DNA of 64,000 nt, taken from NCBI GenBank assembly GCA_027625915.1, contig JANTQA010000012.1, positions 10,316,501 through 10,380,500 of the forward strand, given 5' to 3'. The translations under genes were made by a program, and so were the position numbers. Shown one piece after another: positions 9,836 through 22,400 of this stretch (its first letter is position 1; each line of letters starts with the position of its first letter). The notes below the pieces were generated by a model. That model had not been told where the DNA came from. It saw only the letters and a program-made list of their open reading frames with translations, and did no database searches. This DNA is from Anaeramoeba flamelloides. Lineage: Eukaryota; Metamonada; Anaeramoebidae.

Positions 9836-10600
9836 TATTTTGAAGGAAGGAAATTAATTTCCAATTGCATCCCTTAGGATTTCCAGAATTTAAAAGAATT
9901 AAGTAAAATCTTTGATTTTTCCACAATTCTTTTAAATTAAAAAAAAAGTCGTTACGTTTTCTTGATTTTAAAAGAAATGATTAAAATCTTTGATTTTATT
10001 CAATTCTTTTGAATTATGGAAAAGTGTAGTTCGACTTTCTTGGGCACTCTGTTTATTTGTAAAATCAATAGATTTTCGTTAGGTTTTTTTGAGTTTTTCT
10101 ATTTATTTGGAAAATCAATAGATTTTCATTAGGTTTTTTTTACTTTTTGAAATAAACGGAAAATTTATTAAAATTTTCTGTTTATTTCAAAAAGTAAAAA
10201 AAAACCTAGAACACTTCACAAATAAATAAAAAAACCTCAAAAAAACCTAGAACACTTCACAAATAAAATAGAAAACCTCAAGAAAACTGCCATTAGCTTT
10301 TCCATAATTCAAAAATATGAAGAAAAATCAAAGATTTTAATCATTTCTTTTAAAATCAAGAAAACCTAAAGACTTTTTTTTTAATTTAAAAGAATTGTGG
10401 AAAAATCAAAGATTTTACTTAATTCTTTTAAATTCTGGAAAGCCTTTGGAATTGACTGCATTCCACTAATATCTTAATTTTTGTTAAGAATTTTTAATCA
10501 AGAATCATAATTATCTTTATCATTAACCAACAACAAGATAAATAGTATGTCAAAAATATCATTAATCGAAAATATAACCACTTTAAAATTAATTATATTT
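9836..10600 (-). mobile_element. LINE2 3' end (antisense) carrying HPM array A2
   Basis: Read on the minus strand, 10600-10470 matches the LINE2 C-terminal coding end (LVNDKDN-type codons, TTGGTTAATGATAAAGATAA). The HPM array follows, and then the LINE2 terminal hairpin GGAAATTAATTTCC (9849-9862) and an A-rich tail. The copy at 21637-21952 shows these two LINE2 parts contiguous, so the array is an insertion or variable cassette at the LINE2 3' end. Confidence 0.65.
9873..10452. repeat. HPM array A2, a palindrome made of hairpins
   Basis: The outer arms 9880-9950 and 10371-10441 are 71-nt inverted repeats that I find identical base for base. Each arm is itself a hairpin (AAAGAATTAAGTAAAATC folding on GATTTTTCCACAATTCTTTT). 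Next inward, 9954-10000 mirrors about 10320-10368. The centre (about 10138-10203) is a further hairpin, with arms TTTTTACTTTTTGAAATAAA and TTTATTTCAAAAAGTAAAAA. The spacer words are GTTAGGTTTT and AAAACCTAGAACACTTCAC. Confidence 0.85.
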
Positions 10601-10895
10601 TTGATTACAGTTCGAAAAATAGTGAAACAAACCTTAATTATAAATTTTTGACAAAACTAAAATTATATTTTTTTAAAAAAAAATTCTTTTTGAAACAAAT
10701 TATCCAAGAAATATTAAATATTAGGAGATTTTTGGCAAAAACAGTTTTTTTCTCAAAATAATCATTTTTTTTTTTTTTTTTTGAGAGTAATATTATTATT
10801 TTAAAAATTAGTTTATGAAGACCTCTTTTTACAAAATCAATTTTTTAGATATTCTTGCAAAATATTATATAAATATATATATTTATATAAAATAA

Positions 10896-11413
10896 ATTCC
10901 ACTAATTTTGGTATGGTTTAAATGGTGGAAAGAATTACGATACTAGACTTTAATTTCAATTTGGAAATAAATTTGATTTTACAAACTATTTCATTTTTTG
11001 CCTTTTTTGTTTTGTTTTAATTTCCTTTTTTCCAAGTTACGTAATCTGTTTTGTTAGATCTGGGATTTTTTTTTTTTGATGGTTTATAGAAGGTTAGTGT
11101 TGAGTTTGTTAAAAAGAAAAATAACATACAATTGATAGACGGTATCTTATCATTTGATCGATCAACAATTGTTGGTGAAGTTTTAAGCAAATTTACCAAA
11201 ACATTTTTTTTCTAGCTTTCATCATTTTTGACACATCAATTTTGATTTTCCTTTTATATTTTTTTTCATTTATTTGGATAAAAATGATTACTTATAAAAA
11301 AAAAATAATACTGTGTAACTTAAATGTGATTTTTTATTACGTTTATGGAAATGTCATAGATTGAGTTTTATTTTTCCTATTTTTGATTTTGGATGTGTAC
11401 AAATTTTTGGAAT
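10896..11413 (-). mobile_element. Element G copy 1 (about 520 bp, inverted ends)
   Basis: Ends ATTCCACTAATTTTGG (10896) and CAAATTTTTGGAAT (11413). On the minus strand it aligns along its length with 53334-53856: shared GATTTTGG.TGTGT.C, AAAATGATTACTTATAAA, GATCGATCAA and AACAAACTCAACACTAACCTT. The minus frame at 11017-11199 contains SPTIVDRSNDK and LTNSTLTFYKPSKKK, matching SPTIIDRSND and LTNSTLTFYQLSKK in the other copy, so it is a residual reading frame. Family not identified. Confidence 0.65.
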
Positions 11414-12347
11414 GGGGTTTATATCCCTTAGAATCCCAAATATACCAATACCTTAGAAATAAAATTTTTAATTTGAATTGTTATAAAAGGATGATTAGAT
11501 TCAGAATTGATAAAAAATTATCTAACAAAGAAAATTTTGATAAATTAAAATTGTATAGTTACTTACAATAAAAAAATAACTGGAATAAAATTTTTCTTGC
11601 TTATTTTGGTTTTATTATTTTTCCATCCCAATTTTGTCAAATTATATTTCATTTTTTCTTTTTCTCTTTTTTGATCTTTTCATTTTTCTCTTATGGGAAA
11701 ATAAATGAATGGAATCAAATTCATATATTAAGAATTGAAAATGAGTTAAACAAATCTTTTTCTTTTTTTTTTTTATTTTTTGGTATAATTTCTCTTTTAA
11801 ATTTCAATAAAAAAAAAACTTTTAGTTTATTAATTGTTTTAGAACAGTTGAAAATTCGTCTTAAAATCAATAAAATTTATAAAAATAAAAAAGTAAAAAG
11901 AATTATTTTAAAAGTTAAGCCAATTGTAAAAAAAATGAAAGACTACCAAATACTATTTTTTATTATCTATCAAAACAAAAAATCATTTGGAAAAAATAAA
12001 TTGTTGAGCTAAAAATCAAAAACAATAAGTTGCTATTATCCTCATTACTCAAGTTCTGAATTGGTTAAATTTAATTTTAAAATCGATTTAAAATTTCAAA
12101 TAAATTACCGTTTTTTGTGATTTTTTATTTCCTTTTACCAAAAAACTAATCCTGTTTTAATATAAAAAAAAAATATTACATGTTTTCGATAACAATTACT
12201 TAGAACACGATCGATTAAAAACCAATTTTGAAGCAAATTCTTTTTACTTTTTTTCAAATGCTTTTGTTGATCTTTTTTGTATTTCACTTTTCATTTGAAG
12301 AAATATCATAATATTTTTAAAATCTTTTATTTCTTTATATTCTAATT

Positions 12348-12809
12348 ACTGTTGAGAGGAAAATGTTGGACACAGAAAAATAGTTGAACAGAAATTTTAA
12401 TTCGGAACATTGCTGAAAATGATTTATTAATTCCTTTCGTTTGTGAAATAACTCAAGAAAATAACAACAATCTACTTGTTAGAATAAGGATTAATGTAAT
12501 TCTACTTTTTCAAAACCTTATCTCTTATACTCTAAAGCAAGTTTAAAAATTACCATTTTCAGAATTAATAATAAACTTTACTAAAACTTGGGATTTTGGT
12601 TAAAATAGCATGATCTACTTTAGTTTTCAACCATTCAAATGAGTATTCTACACACACCACAGATTAATGAACTTTCAACACATTTAAACCTGGATTTATA
12701 TTACAGTCGCCAAGTTATCAATTGGATTTGATTTTCAATTTCAGTGATGTTCCCAATTAAAAATGGTGTCCAACTATTTTTCTGTGTCCAACATTTTTCT
12801 CTCAACAGT
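12348..12809 (+). mobile_element. MITE-B copy 2 (about 460 bp)
   Basis: Starts ACTGTTGAGAGGAAAATG and ends TTTTTCTCTCAACAGT. The full-length body matches copy 1 closely, including ACACACCACAGATTAATGAA and CTTATCTCTTATACTCTAAA. It appears complete at both ends and lies 600 bases past the 3' end of eIF3f. Confidence 0.85.
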
Positions 12810-13424
12810 TAATCAAAAAAACAAAAAAGAGATCCAGACGAATCATTTTTCAAAATATGGCCTTCAATATTATATAATTATTTGAGAGATTTTATTTTGA
12901 AACAATTCAAAAAGAAACAAAAAAATAATTAATTATTAAATTTTGAGAATGATGTAATTCTATGAAAAAGAATGTAAACATGAAATAAGTTGAGATTAAT
13001 CATTGAAATAAAAAAAAATCATTTGATTCCATGGAATCAAAAAAAGAATTATTTTTGAATACATTTATCTCATAATAAATAAATAAAACTCTTTTTATGA
13101 CTGTTAATTTTAGATTTCCAGAATATTAACTATATTATTAATACCCTCGCAACCTTTTTAATCGGATAATGAATAAAAATAAAAATTTCAAAAACTTTGA
13201 TAACAAATGAATATAAATCAAAATTCGAAATAAGAAATAAAATATTAATCTTGTTTGGAATTTATTTTTTTTTGAAATTTTCACAATCACACAAAAGAGA
13301 CCAAAATTTTTTAATAATAATTCCTTAATGAATCGTTGCTAAATGAAAAGTCTAAATTAAAAAATAAAAGAGTATTTTATGTAAATACAAACCGAAAGAA
13401 TAAACAAACTGACGTAAAAAACAT

Positions 13425-14384
13425 TTAAAGTCTTTCGATGTTATCGGAGATCTCGATTTGATTTTTTGTTTGGTCTAATAAATGTTTAATCATCAAAATG
13501 TCTCGAAGGTCGCTTGAAAATGATTTGATACCTTTATTTTTGTTTAGGAAAATGTCTTCGTTTTGGAACAATTCCTTGAGGGACTCTTTGAGTGTGACAA
13601 CATAGGAGATATTTCTTTGGTCAATATTTGTTTCGCCACTGGAAATTTTTTTGATTCGTTCCTTGAGTATCGAGATCATGTTTAACAGCTCATGTAAAAG
13701 ATAAATCGCAATTTGGGTGTTGTCGGTAAATTTGTCGTTTGTGTGGTCAAACCTGAGCTCCATTAAGCATTTGCTTTCATATGGCCTGGACGAGTGGTGT
13801 AATTCTAAACGTTTCCAGCTGCAGCTATACAATTTGCGCTCGATGATGATCGGTTGAACGAGGTACGCCTCGAGTTTGACCTTTTCGTTGACAGACTGCA
13901 AGTCGAGCTTTGTTAATAAATGGATTGGGTTTTGGTTGTTGGTGACCTTTCGGGTGATAAACTCGCGAAGAAATTGTGGCTTGTCGCCAGTGGCATACCA
14001 TCCCAAGATGTCGTCTTTGTTGTCGTAAGGCATAATTTTCCCTAGCTTGCCTAAAAATTCTAAGTCAAGCGTATTTTCTTCTTCTTCTTTTAGTAATTTT
14101 TTGTCTTCGTCGTCATTTTCGATTTCATCGTCAAATTCTTTTTCTTTTTCTTTTTCTTTTTCTTTACTTTTTTTTTCAGATCCTTTTGCAAAGGGGATTG
14201 GGACTGTGGAATTGATTTCAAAGACCTCGCATCTTTTTCCGTTGACTACCATTTTTTTAACAACACCAAGCAATGCCCCAACAACACGTTTGTCTGTTCT
14301 TCGTGCAAAGTGTTCTAAAATCCCAAAAACTGCAGATGGGTGAATTACAATTGGCTTGTATTCTTTTAAAGCAAGAAAGGACAT
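13425..14384 (-). CDS. EIF3F: Translation initiation factor eIF3 subunit F (MPN domain, non-catalytic)
   Basis: Single-exon gene of 319 aa in the cytosolic eIF3 complex, which recruits the 40S ribosome. The MPN domain starts IVIHPSAVFGILEHFARRTD with VVGALLGVV, continues through GWYATGDKPQFL and ends NPIHLLTKLDLQ...KLEAYL. The GWY.TG and NPIHL motifs, with no JAMM histidines (no H.H.10D), separate eIF3f from Csn5/Rpn11. The C-terminus DLRDILMIKHLLDQTKNQIE matches the eIF3f tail (NDLLMV.YLANLTQSQI), not Rpn8. A Lys/Glu/Asp-rich insertion at about residues 68-107 interrupts the MPN fold and is likely an exposed loop. The ATG at 14382-14384 directly follows an A-run on the coding strand. Stop is TAA. 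eIF3h or Rpn8 are less good fits. Confidence 0.85.
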   Translation of the reverse strand: MSFLALKEYKPIVIHPSAVFGILEHFARRTDKRVVGALLGVVKKMVVNGKRCEVFEINSTVPIPFAKGSEKKSKEKEKEKEKEFDDEIENDDEDKKLLKEEEENTLDLEFLGKLGKIMPYDNKDDILGWYATGDKPQFLREFITRKVTNNQNPIHLLTKLDLQSVNEKVKLEAYLVQPIIIERKLYSCSWKRLELHHSSRPYESKCLMELRFDHTNDKFTDNTQIAIYLLHELLNMISILKERIKKISSGETNIDQRNISYVVTLKESLKELFQNEDIFLNKNKGIKSFSSDLRDILMIKHLLDQTKNQIEISDNIERL

Positions 14385-15489
14385 TTTTTTTTTTTTTTTT
14401 GAAAAAACAAAAAATTTAAAAAATTAACAAAGACAAACAAAAAAAATGATTTTTTACTTTTTTGAATATTGTTTTGAAGAAATACAGTTTTTTTACACCC
14501 TATTTTTAATTCGCCTCTTTTTGTCTTTTGTTTTTAACATTTTCTTTCTGGTCTACATAATTGTACCAAAATAAAATAATTTAATAAATATTTAAGGGAC
14601 AAGTAATTAGTACGGAGAAGTATAAATAGAGAATGTGTAGCTATGGAAAGTAAATCTGATTTGTAGTTTACGGTTTAAATATCTCTACAAATTCTATTCT
14701 TATAGTAGAACTATTTGGTAATCCATTCAATTAAAATGATACTTGTTTTAGTAAATAAAGTATAGATTTTCAAAGAATTTCTGAAAAAAAGCTGTATTTC
14801 GTGACAAATTTATAGGTTGAGAAACCTAATCTGCTTCAAAGTTCCAAAATACCAATTGTTACTAAATAAGGGAACAAAATTTTCATAAAGCTTTCCAAAA
14901 AATTATATTTTTAAATCATGGAACAATTTTATTTTTTAATTCTGAAAATCTACCTAATTATTCATTACCATTTGAGAATTATGAGTCTTTGATGATATTT
15001 TTCAATTATTGGTATATGATTTTTTTTGGAAAGCCTAATGAAATTTCTATTCTTTTTATTTTTCACTTAACTGTAAAAAATTACAAGTTAAAAAAATATC
15101 TTTAGGTTTGTCTCTCTAATATTTGTTGCAAAATAAAGGGAACAAAATTTTGATAAAGCTTTCCAAAAAAAAAATTTAAAATCAAGTAACATTTCACTTT
15201 TATAATTCTTTAAAGAAGATTTAATTATTAATTTCCTTTTTAGAACAGGGTATTTTAATGACTGGATTTAATATTTTTTTTTTTTTTTGAAATATGAATG
15301 AAAAATATGATCTTGTTATATTACACGGAACAGTATGATGGTTCATTAAAAATTCTATTTTTTAAAAACTTTCATAATCAACAAATGTAGAAATAAAAAT
15401 AGTAAAAAAATTTTCTATAATTGGTTGAGATACCTAGAAGATAATTTAATGATTTTAAAAAAAAAATTACTAGTAAAATAAATAATAGT

Positions 15490-15655
15490 ATAGTAATTAT
15501 AAAAAGGGAAAAATTTTCATTTTTTTTTCCAGATTTTTATATACCAAATTGAGTTTTAAAAGAAGTAGGTTGTAATTTGTTGTTACTATTTGAAAGATGG
15601 AATTGAAAATGAAGGGAAAATTTTGACCCATTTATAATTTAAATAACATCGTAAA
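15490..15655. mobile_element. Possible diverged MITE-E relative
   Basis: Shares CAGATTTTT(A/G)T, a middle block with GAAAGATGGAATTGAAAATGAAG, and GGGAAAATTTT with 4410-4581, in the same order. The ends are too diverged to confirm. Confidence 0.35.
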
Positions 15656-15752
15656 AATTATATTTTTTAAATCATTCTTTTATTAATTTTAAAAAACAAT
15701 TTTCAAAGTCCAATAATTCTTCAATAAAATTTCTACAATAAAATAAAATATT

Positions 15753-16256
15753 GGAAATTTATAATTATAATTATAATGAGTTGTTGAATTCTACCAGTTG
15801 GAAGGTACAAAAATATTTCGCAATAATTAAAAACCAAAAAAAATTTATTTATTAATCAAAGATATTTAAGTTATCCATCAAGTTCAACAATTCTAAAATT
15901 CAGAACATTTACCAACTGCTTAAATAGATATTATTGTGTAATAAATAAAAATTCACATAAATTTTGTCCTTTATGTTTAAAATATGAACAGAAGGAAATA
16001 ATAGAAAATATTGATCACTTTTTATGGGTATTTCCTTCCTATAAAAAAGATAGATTAATTTTTCTGAAAAAGTTAAAAGAATTAAATTTTAATGATATAA
16101 TTTTAAATTATGATGGCTTAAAATTATTTTCGTTAATTAATAATCGTGAAATCTATGATTTTACGCTTAAATTTCTGAAAGGGAATTTAAGTAAAAGGGC
16201 ACTTAGAGTGTAATCTACACTTCCTCCCCAATAAAAAAAAAAAATAAAATAAAATA
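15753..16256 (+). mobile_element. LINE1 copy 2 (3' fragment with an empty HPM site)
   Basis: A 5'-truncated 500-bp tail. It codes NELLNSTSWK, then continues straight into VQKYFAIIKNQK with no HPM array. The zinc-knuckle region follows (FCPLCLKYEQKEIIENIDHF LWVFPSYKKD), then LKFLKGNLS, then GAGTGTAATCTACACTTCC and an A-rich tail. MITE-B is also absent from its 3' end. It is the best reference for what LINE1 looks like without inserts. Confidence 0.8.
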
Positions 16257-16444
16257 TTATTCAAATATTTTTTTTTTAATTTTACAATTTGTTAAAATAA
16301 AAATATTTAATTAATTTAATAATTGAAAAAAAGTAATAAAAAAGTTTTCACAATTTAGGATTTGAATTAAAAATACACCAATTATGTATAAAATTAAAGA
16401 GTATGTAATTAAAATAACCAAAGAAAAAATATTATTTTAATATA

Positions 16445-16638
16445 GAGCCAGTTCCACCTTGAAGACACAAACTTTCTATGAAATTTAAGACAAAAAATAA
16501 TCTCAAATACAAAAACCTTTTTTGGATTTTTTTTACACAAACTCTTTTACTTGGATCATAAATTGTGTCTTAATTTGGAATTTTTTTGTGTCTAAATTTT
16601 TTTTTAAAAAGTTTGTATATTAAAAGTGGAACTAACTG
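16445..16638. mobile_element. MITE-A copy 2
   Basis: TA-flanked palindrome beginning GAGCCAGTTCCACCTTGAAG and ending AAAAGTGGAACTAACTG. It is more diverged than copies 1 and 4. Confidence 0.75.
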
Positions 16639-16679
16639 TATTAATAAAAGGGAGGGAATGAAGACCTTGTTTCAACTTT

Positions 16680-17240
16680 TGGCAGAGTTTAATTAATTGA
16701 AGTATATCAAGATTATTATTAAAGTGTTATATAAACTAATTGATCCTAGTTGGGAATTTATCCATAAATTACAATTTATGCTTTGAAAGCAAATGGAAAC
16801 TCTTATAGATCTGTTGAAATCTATACAAATATTTAGATTAAATAAAATCAAATAATGAAAATGGCCATTATAAATCCTTTCTCATATTAATCGATGTATC
16901 TAATTACTTTGATTTTATTATTTTTCAAATTATTAGAAAAAAAATAAAAAAAAATACATGTCTTCAAAGAAAATTATCTTTTTTTTAATCAAAATATTAT
17001 AAATTGTAGCAACTTGTTATGTTTAAATTACAGCAAATACACTTTTTGATTAATTTATTCATATTTTCTTTTAAAAAAACTACCATAAACATAACATTGT
17101 AGAACAATTGTAGATGATTTAATCTTTTACCACACCCCTGGGAAATTATTATTTTTTAAATCAATTATCCAAATATTTGTATGAAATTATTATTCAATTT
17201 GGAGGAAGTTCTATAATATTAAGCTTCATAACTAACAAAA
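16680..17240 (+). mobile_element. LINE1-related reverse transcriptase, old and decayed
   Basis: Fragments in order: YKLIDPSWEFIHKLQF (compare YILIELCWEFIHKSQF in copy 3), LILIDVSNYFDFIIFQIIRK (compare IIMIDITKCFDSISFKIISK), then VDDLIF near 17110 (compare FADDLI) and a stretch like YEIIIQFG. Heavily mutated and 3'-truncated. Confidence 0.65.
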
Positions 17241-18579
17241 ATTATTTCAAAATTATAATCTACAAATATTTAATTTTGAAATTATAAGTTGATCTTTGCA
17301 GATTTTTTAAAAAAATATACTTATTTTCCATTGTTGATTGTTGGAGATCAATCAAACACAACTGGATATTTAGTCTTTAATTGATATTAAATGCTGATAA
17401 TCAAAGTATTTTTTAAATTTACAATGTTTATTTTTCGTCCTAGTGATTTTACTGAAAAAAAAAAAAACATTTTAGAAAATCAGTATTGTTGAAAAAATAT
17501 GTATATAATCTTGTTGAAATCTTATTTTTTTTTTTTTTTTTTTTTTTGGAATTGGAGTTTTACCATAGAAATGGATAAGTTAATCTCATCTTAAAAATAT
17601 ATTAATTTGAGTCTATTTTTTGAAATTCAAAATTCACAAAATATCAAATATAAAACTCAAAAAAAAATTAACCTATTATTATGTTAAAAATTGTGTAATT
17701 CTTGAAAATTTTATAATATTTTTTTTTTGTTTTATGTTAAATATTTTTTTCTAATGGGAAATTTTTTTTTTAACAAAACTTTTGGTCTAATTAACAATTA
17801 CTGTGACCACAATTTCAACCATAGCCAAAAAACTTATTTTGAATTTATATTTTTGATCACAATAAAGAATTACAAAAATCTTTAATAACAGTTTATTTTA
17901 AAGAATCAATTTCCATATTCTAAAAAAAAAAAAAACAGTATTTCTCAGGATATTTTTTATGACTTTAAAACTTTAATGGTTGGAACTACTCTTATTAGCA
18001 TAATAGTATAATTTACAATATGATCAAAATGATTATTTTTGTTTTCCCAAAACAATTTTAAAAAAAAAAAAAAAATATTCAAGTTAATATTCCAACAATA
18101 AAGACTATGAATAATGTATTAGTGATTAAAATATTCAATAATAGGATTATAAAATTCTTATAATGTAAGAAATAAAAGGAATTTAAAAATTTTCAATTTC
18201 ATAAAAAATGGGAAACAAAAAATGCTGTAATTGTAAAAAATTAATTTTCCTTGGTCTACTGATACGATCATAATTTTTTAATACATGTAGATACAAAATT
18301 TGTTAGTACAGAATTTTGTCAATAACATATTTTAATCTTTTTTACTATTTTAGTAAAATAATGATACCTTAGTGTTAAATATAAAATATTTAAAATTTCA
18401 AAAAATACCTACAAATTCAATTAATAATTAAAAATTTACTTAAAATTGTAACGAGTTTACCTTCAAACCCAATTTATATTTGGTTTAAACTTTTGAACAA
18501 TTAATTAGTTCTTGTACTGGAACTAGAAGAAAAAAAAAAAAAAAAGCTTGAGTTTTAAATTAAAAAATAGTTTTTATAT

Positions 18580-19035
18580 TACTTTGATTAATCAAAACAC
18601 ACATACATACAAAAAACTTGTGTTTTAAATAAAAGCAGAACAAATATTTTCTTCGTATTCCAAGATAATATCCAATTCACTAACCAAATTTATACCTAAG
18701 TTCAAATAAATTTTGAAAGTTTACACCATAATATTTGAATTAAATTTTAAATTCTGAATCCAATTAATTTACAATTTTTATTAATTGTCTCATTTTTTTT
18801 TCGAAATTTTCTCTGTTTTTTTGATAATAAATTTTCTGAAAAAAATTTAGTCTATTTTTGATATAAATTTTCCAATTTGTACTTTATTTTTCTAATTTCT
18901 TTTTTAATAATAGAACCTAAACAATCCAATACAATATTTAGTAGTTCATAATTGTCTGTTCGTTTGATCATTGAATATGTAGGTTTTGTCGAAAAATGAT
19001 AAACTTTTTGTGTATTTCAAATACAAGTTTTAAAA
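18580..19035 (+). mobile_element. MITE-C copy 1 (old, diverged)
   Basis: Aligns with 35459-35935 through TTTGATTAATCAAAA at the left end, CCAAGATAATATCCAATTCA (compare CCAAGGCAACATCCAATCTA), ATACCTAAGTTCAAATAAAT and AATAATAGAAC. Ends are eroded. Confidence 0.55.
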
Positions 19036-19405
19036 GTTAACATTTGTTATGGGAATAAACATTGTTTTATAAGTTCATAAATTTCAAAAACTCTTTTTGA
19101 TTTTTTGAAAAAATTTAAGAAAGGAGAAAGTGTTAAATAATAAAAAAATTGTATGTTTTGATGTGCACTTCAAAACAAGTCCCAATTTTGATCGAAAAAA
19201 GTCAAAAACACAATTTTTAAAAATAAATCAGAAAAAAATTATAAAACATTCCATTAAGAACGAAAACAATTTCTTGAAACCAACAATTAACCAAACACAA
19301 ATGAGAGGTCAAGATTTTTTGTGCTAGGTTTGATTCAAGTTTACGAATTTTCAAGATCAAAGGAATTTCATTTTTTATTCTTCAATTCCTTACAATTGTT
19401 TCACA

Positions 19406-22400
19406 ATGACCAATGAAGAAAATCGCAAAATAGGGGTTCTGAAGCCAAATTTAATTTGTTCAGGACACACTTCAGCTGTCACAAAAGTAGTTGTTGTTGG
19501 TGATTTAGCATATTCAGGAGGGGATGATTTTGAAATTAATAAATGGGATCTTTCCAAATCTTCAAACCCTTTGGTTTGTACCTACAGAGGACACACAGCA
19601 CAAATCACAGAAATTCTTATTCATGAGAAACGGCTTTATTCCTGCTCTGTTGATGGAACAATCAGGGAATGGGACACTAAGAAGAACCAATGTGTAAATA
19701 TTTTTGAAGGTCATCAAGGATCTGTCAATTGTGCCATAATTCACAACAACAGACTAATTTCTGGATCTGACGACAACACAATCAAGTTTGGAATTATCCT
19801 TTTTATACTTTTTTTTGACTTCCTTTTGAGGCAATTTTTTTGGCACTACAAACTTGAAAAAAAAAAAACAAAGAGAAGAACAAAATTTTTCCAAAATGAA
19901 AAGTGAAAATCTTCGAAAAATACAAGCTAGCTAATGGTGTTAAATCGGAAAACTTTTTCTTATTTGTTATCACTTATTATTTTCAAGATACCAATTATTA
20001 GTCTCCCCACAACCCTCAACAAGAACCAAAATTGATCTTATTCAAATTTGGTACCATTTTTCGAATTTTTAAGAAAAAAACGAAAAAGTTAAACAGGATT
20101 GTGGTGGTTGTAGTTCTCTCAAACAAATTTCTAAATTGAATAACCCTTCGAAAATATTTTCTACTTTTTTATTCTTGTATGTCTTAAATAGGATTTTTGA
20201 TTTAAAAACAAGAAAATGCCTTAAAACGCTTGAAAATCACACAGGCTCAATCCAAAATTTATTGCAAGTAAACAATTCACTCTTTTCAACCTCAACAGAT
20301 AACACCGTCCTTGAGTGGGATTTAGAAACAGCTAAATGCAAAACTACCTTTATTGGCTATTCGTCTTGGACAACGTCAATAATTCATGATTCTGGAATCA
20401 TTTATACGGGTTTAAAAAATGGACAAATTAAGGCTTGGGATATAAGAACAGGGAAGTGTATCAGAAATTATAATGGACTTCAATTCCCTATTACCCAATT
20501 AAAAGTTTACCACGAATCTTTATATGCTTGTTTGAACCTTAATTTTTTCTTTTTTTCTTTCTTTTTGAACACAGCAATTTATGAATCATTCGCAAGGTGT
20601 AACAAGAAATTTAAATTTGTTTCTTTACTAGGCTTCTTTATTGTTCATTTTTTAAGACCTACAATTTTAAAGAGGACAATATTTCCCGATAAATTAAATG
20701 ATACATTTTGTGGTACTGTATTTTTCCAATGAAGAAATGATAAATTTTTATTTCGAATTCCCAAATATTTTACTCAAACAATCAGTAATTAATAAAATAC
20801 AAGATCTCCACAAAACCGATTAAAATTGAACATTTTGTCTGGGTTTAGTTTGGATCTTCCTTATTGAACTTTAGATAGAAGTTAAATTTTTTGAATTTGG
20901 ATTTAAAAGTAAAACAAAAAAGGAATAAACTGGTTTATGGAAGATTTAGTATTAAATTATACTCTGTTTTAGAGTAGAGATCTTTTCGAAAGTTTAACCA
21001 TGGACCAAAAGAGAAAACCCATCCTTTAAAAATCTGAAAAAAGTTTCTTTAATTGTAGACAAATGGAATTAATCATGATTGTCTGTAATTTTTTACAAAG
21101 AATAAGATAAAAAATAAAATAAATACTTATTTTTATTAACCACATTAAAAACAGAAAATGTAATAAAGAATATAAAACGTTATTGCTCAATTTCTTTTCA
21201 TTAAACCTTTGTATACTATTTGTTTTATGTTATTTCTAATCAAAAATAAACATTTTCCCCAATAATTACAAACCAGTCTAAAATGAGAAAAAATTAATTA
21301 AATAATCATGGTTTTGATAATAAATAAATATTTTTTCTTGGCTTAATTATCTTGTATGGCATTATAGTAATGTGATTTTTCTTTTTAAAAATTTTTTTTT
21401 AAAATTAAAAAAAAAAAAAAAGTCTAATAATTTTGGAATGAGATTTCTCAAATGATTACTTGACTAAATTAATTGTAAAATAGTTTTAGTATAAAAAAAA
21501 AACTATTTGAATTAATTTAAATCAAACAAAACAACAGGAATAATATCAAAGATATTATTCAAAATAAAGAATCATTATTTATTTTTTCATTGTAAATGAT
21601 AAAGAAAATTATGATTCTTTTTTTTTTTTATTTTTTTGAAGGGAGGAAATTAATTTCCTCTTACAGCCCGAATTTCTAAATTTTTGTTTAGAAATTTTAA
21701 TAAAGAATAATAATTTTCTTTATCATTAACCAATGACAAAATAAATAATGAATCTTTGTTACGAATAATATCTAAAATATTATTCTTATTATTTTTGTTA
21801 ATTTGAATTAGTTTGTTAATCCAAATTGTTCGATTTTTTCCATAGAATGGGAAGTCCCATAAAAAATGATCGATATTTTCAATGATTTCTAGGTTTAAAT
21901 GTTTTTTACATAGGTTGCATGATTTTGTTTTTATTGAAAATTATGATTCTTTATTAAAATTTCTAAACAAAAATTTAAAAATTCGGGAAGTGTTACCAAG
22001 TACTGTCAAGTACTGTAGAGTACTGTAGACAGTCTATATATATATATATATATTTTAATCGATAAAATTTTGGAAAACCTAACGAGGAGTGACGTAGAGT
22101 GCCTATATTTTATAGAATTCAAAAGAATTGAGAAAAATATTAGATTTTACGCAATTCTTTTGAATTCTGAAAAAGATAGGTACTCTAAGGCACTTCTCTA
22201 ATTTACAAATTTTTGTTTAGAAATAAAAAAAAAAAATTATTTAATAATATGTTTCATTTAACATTCCATTGCTTAAAAAAAAAAAATTAATATAATTTAT
22301 ATGTTGCCTTAAAAAGGCATTACTAATTTTAACACTATTTTAATTAATCCAATAGATAAAAGATAAGTTTGTTCAATTTTTTTTTATAAATAAAATAAAC

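Larger units (their letters stand above)
9608..13424. other. Intergenic region between SNRNP40 and eIF3f 3' ends
   Basis: The two genes converge. The interval holds a LINE2 end with HPM array A2 (9836-10600), element G copy 1 (10896-11413), MITE-B copy 2 (12348-12809) and otherwise A/T-rich sequence. Open frames at 11383-11571 and 11671-12012 are Lys/Asn/Phe-rich with no motif, and I do not call them genes. Confidence 0.6.
14385..19405. other. Intergenic region between eIF3f and the WD40-BAR gene (divergent)
   Basis: Both flanking genes point outward, so both promoters lie here. The region contains LINE1 pieces (15753-16256 and 16680-17240), MITE-A copy 2, MITE-C copy 1, a possible MITE-E relative (15490-15655) and many A/T runs (for example 17527-17547). 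A 65-codon AT-rich frame at 19130-19327 has no support as a gene. No RNA gene was recognised. Confidence 0.55.

Noticed and set aside
11671-12012. ORF of 113 codons
   Set aside because: Low-complexity Lys/Asn/Phe frame in a repeat-rich gap; no family resemblance and no splice partners.
14047-14343. Serine-rich plus-strand ORF
   Set aside because: Antisense of the Lys/Glu-rich insertion in eIF3f.
13425-14384. Rpn8/PSMD7 or Csn6 as the identity of this MPN protein
   Set aside because: NPIHL, GWY.TG and the tail DILMIKHLLDQTKNQI fit eIF3f better.
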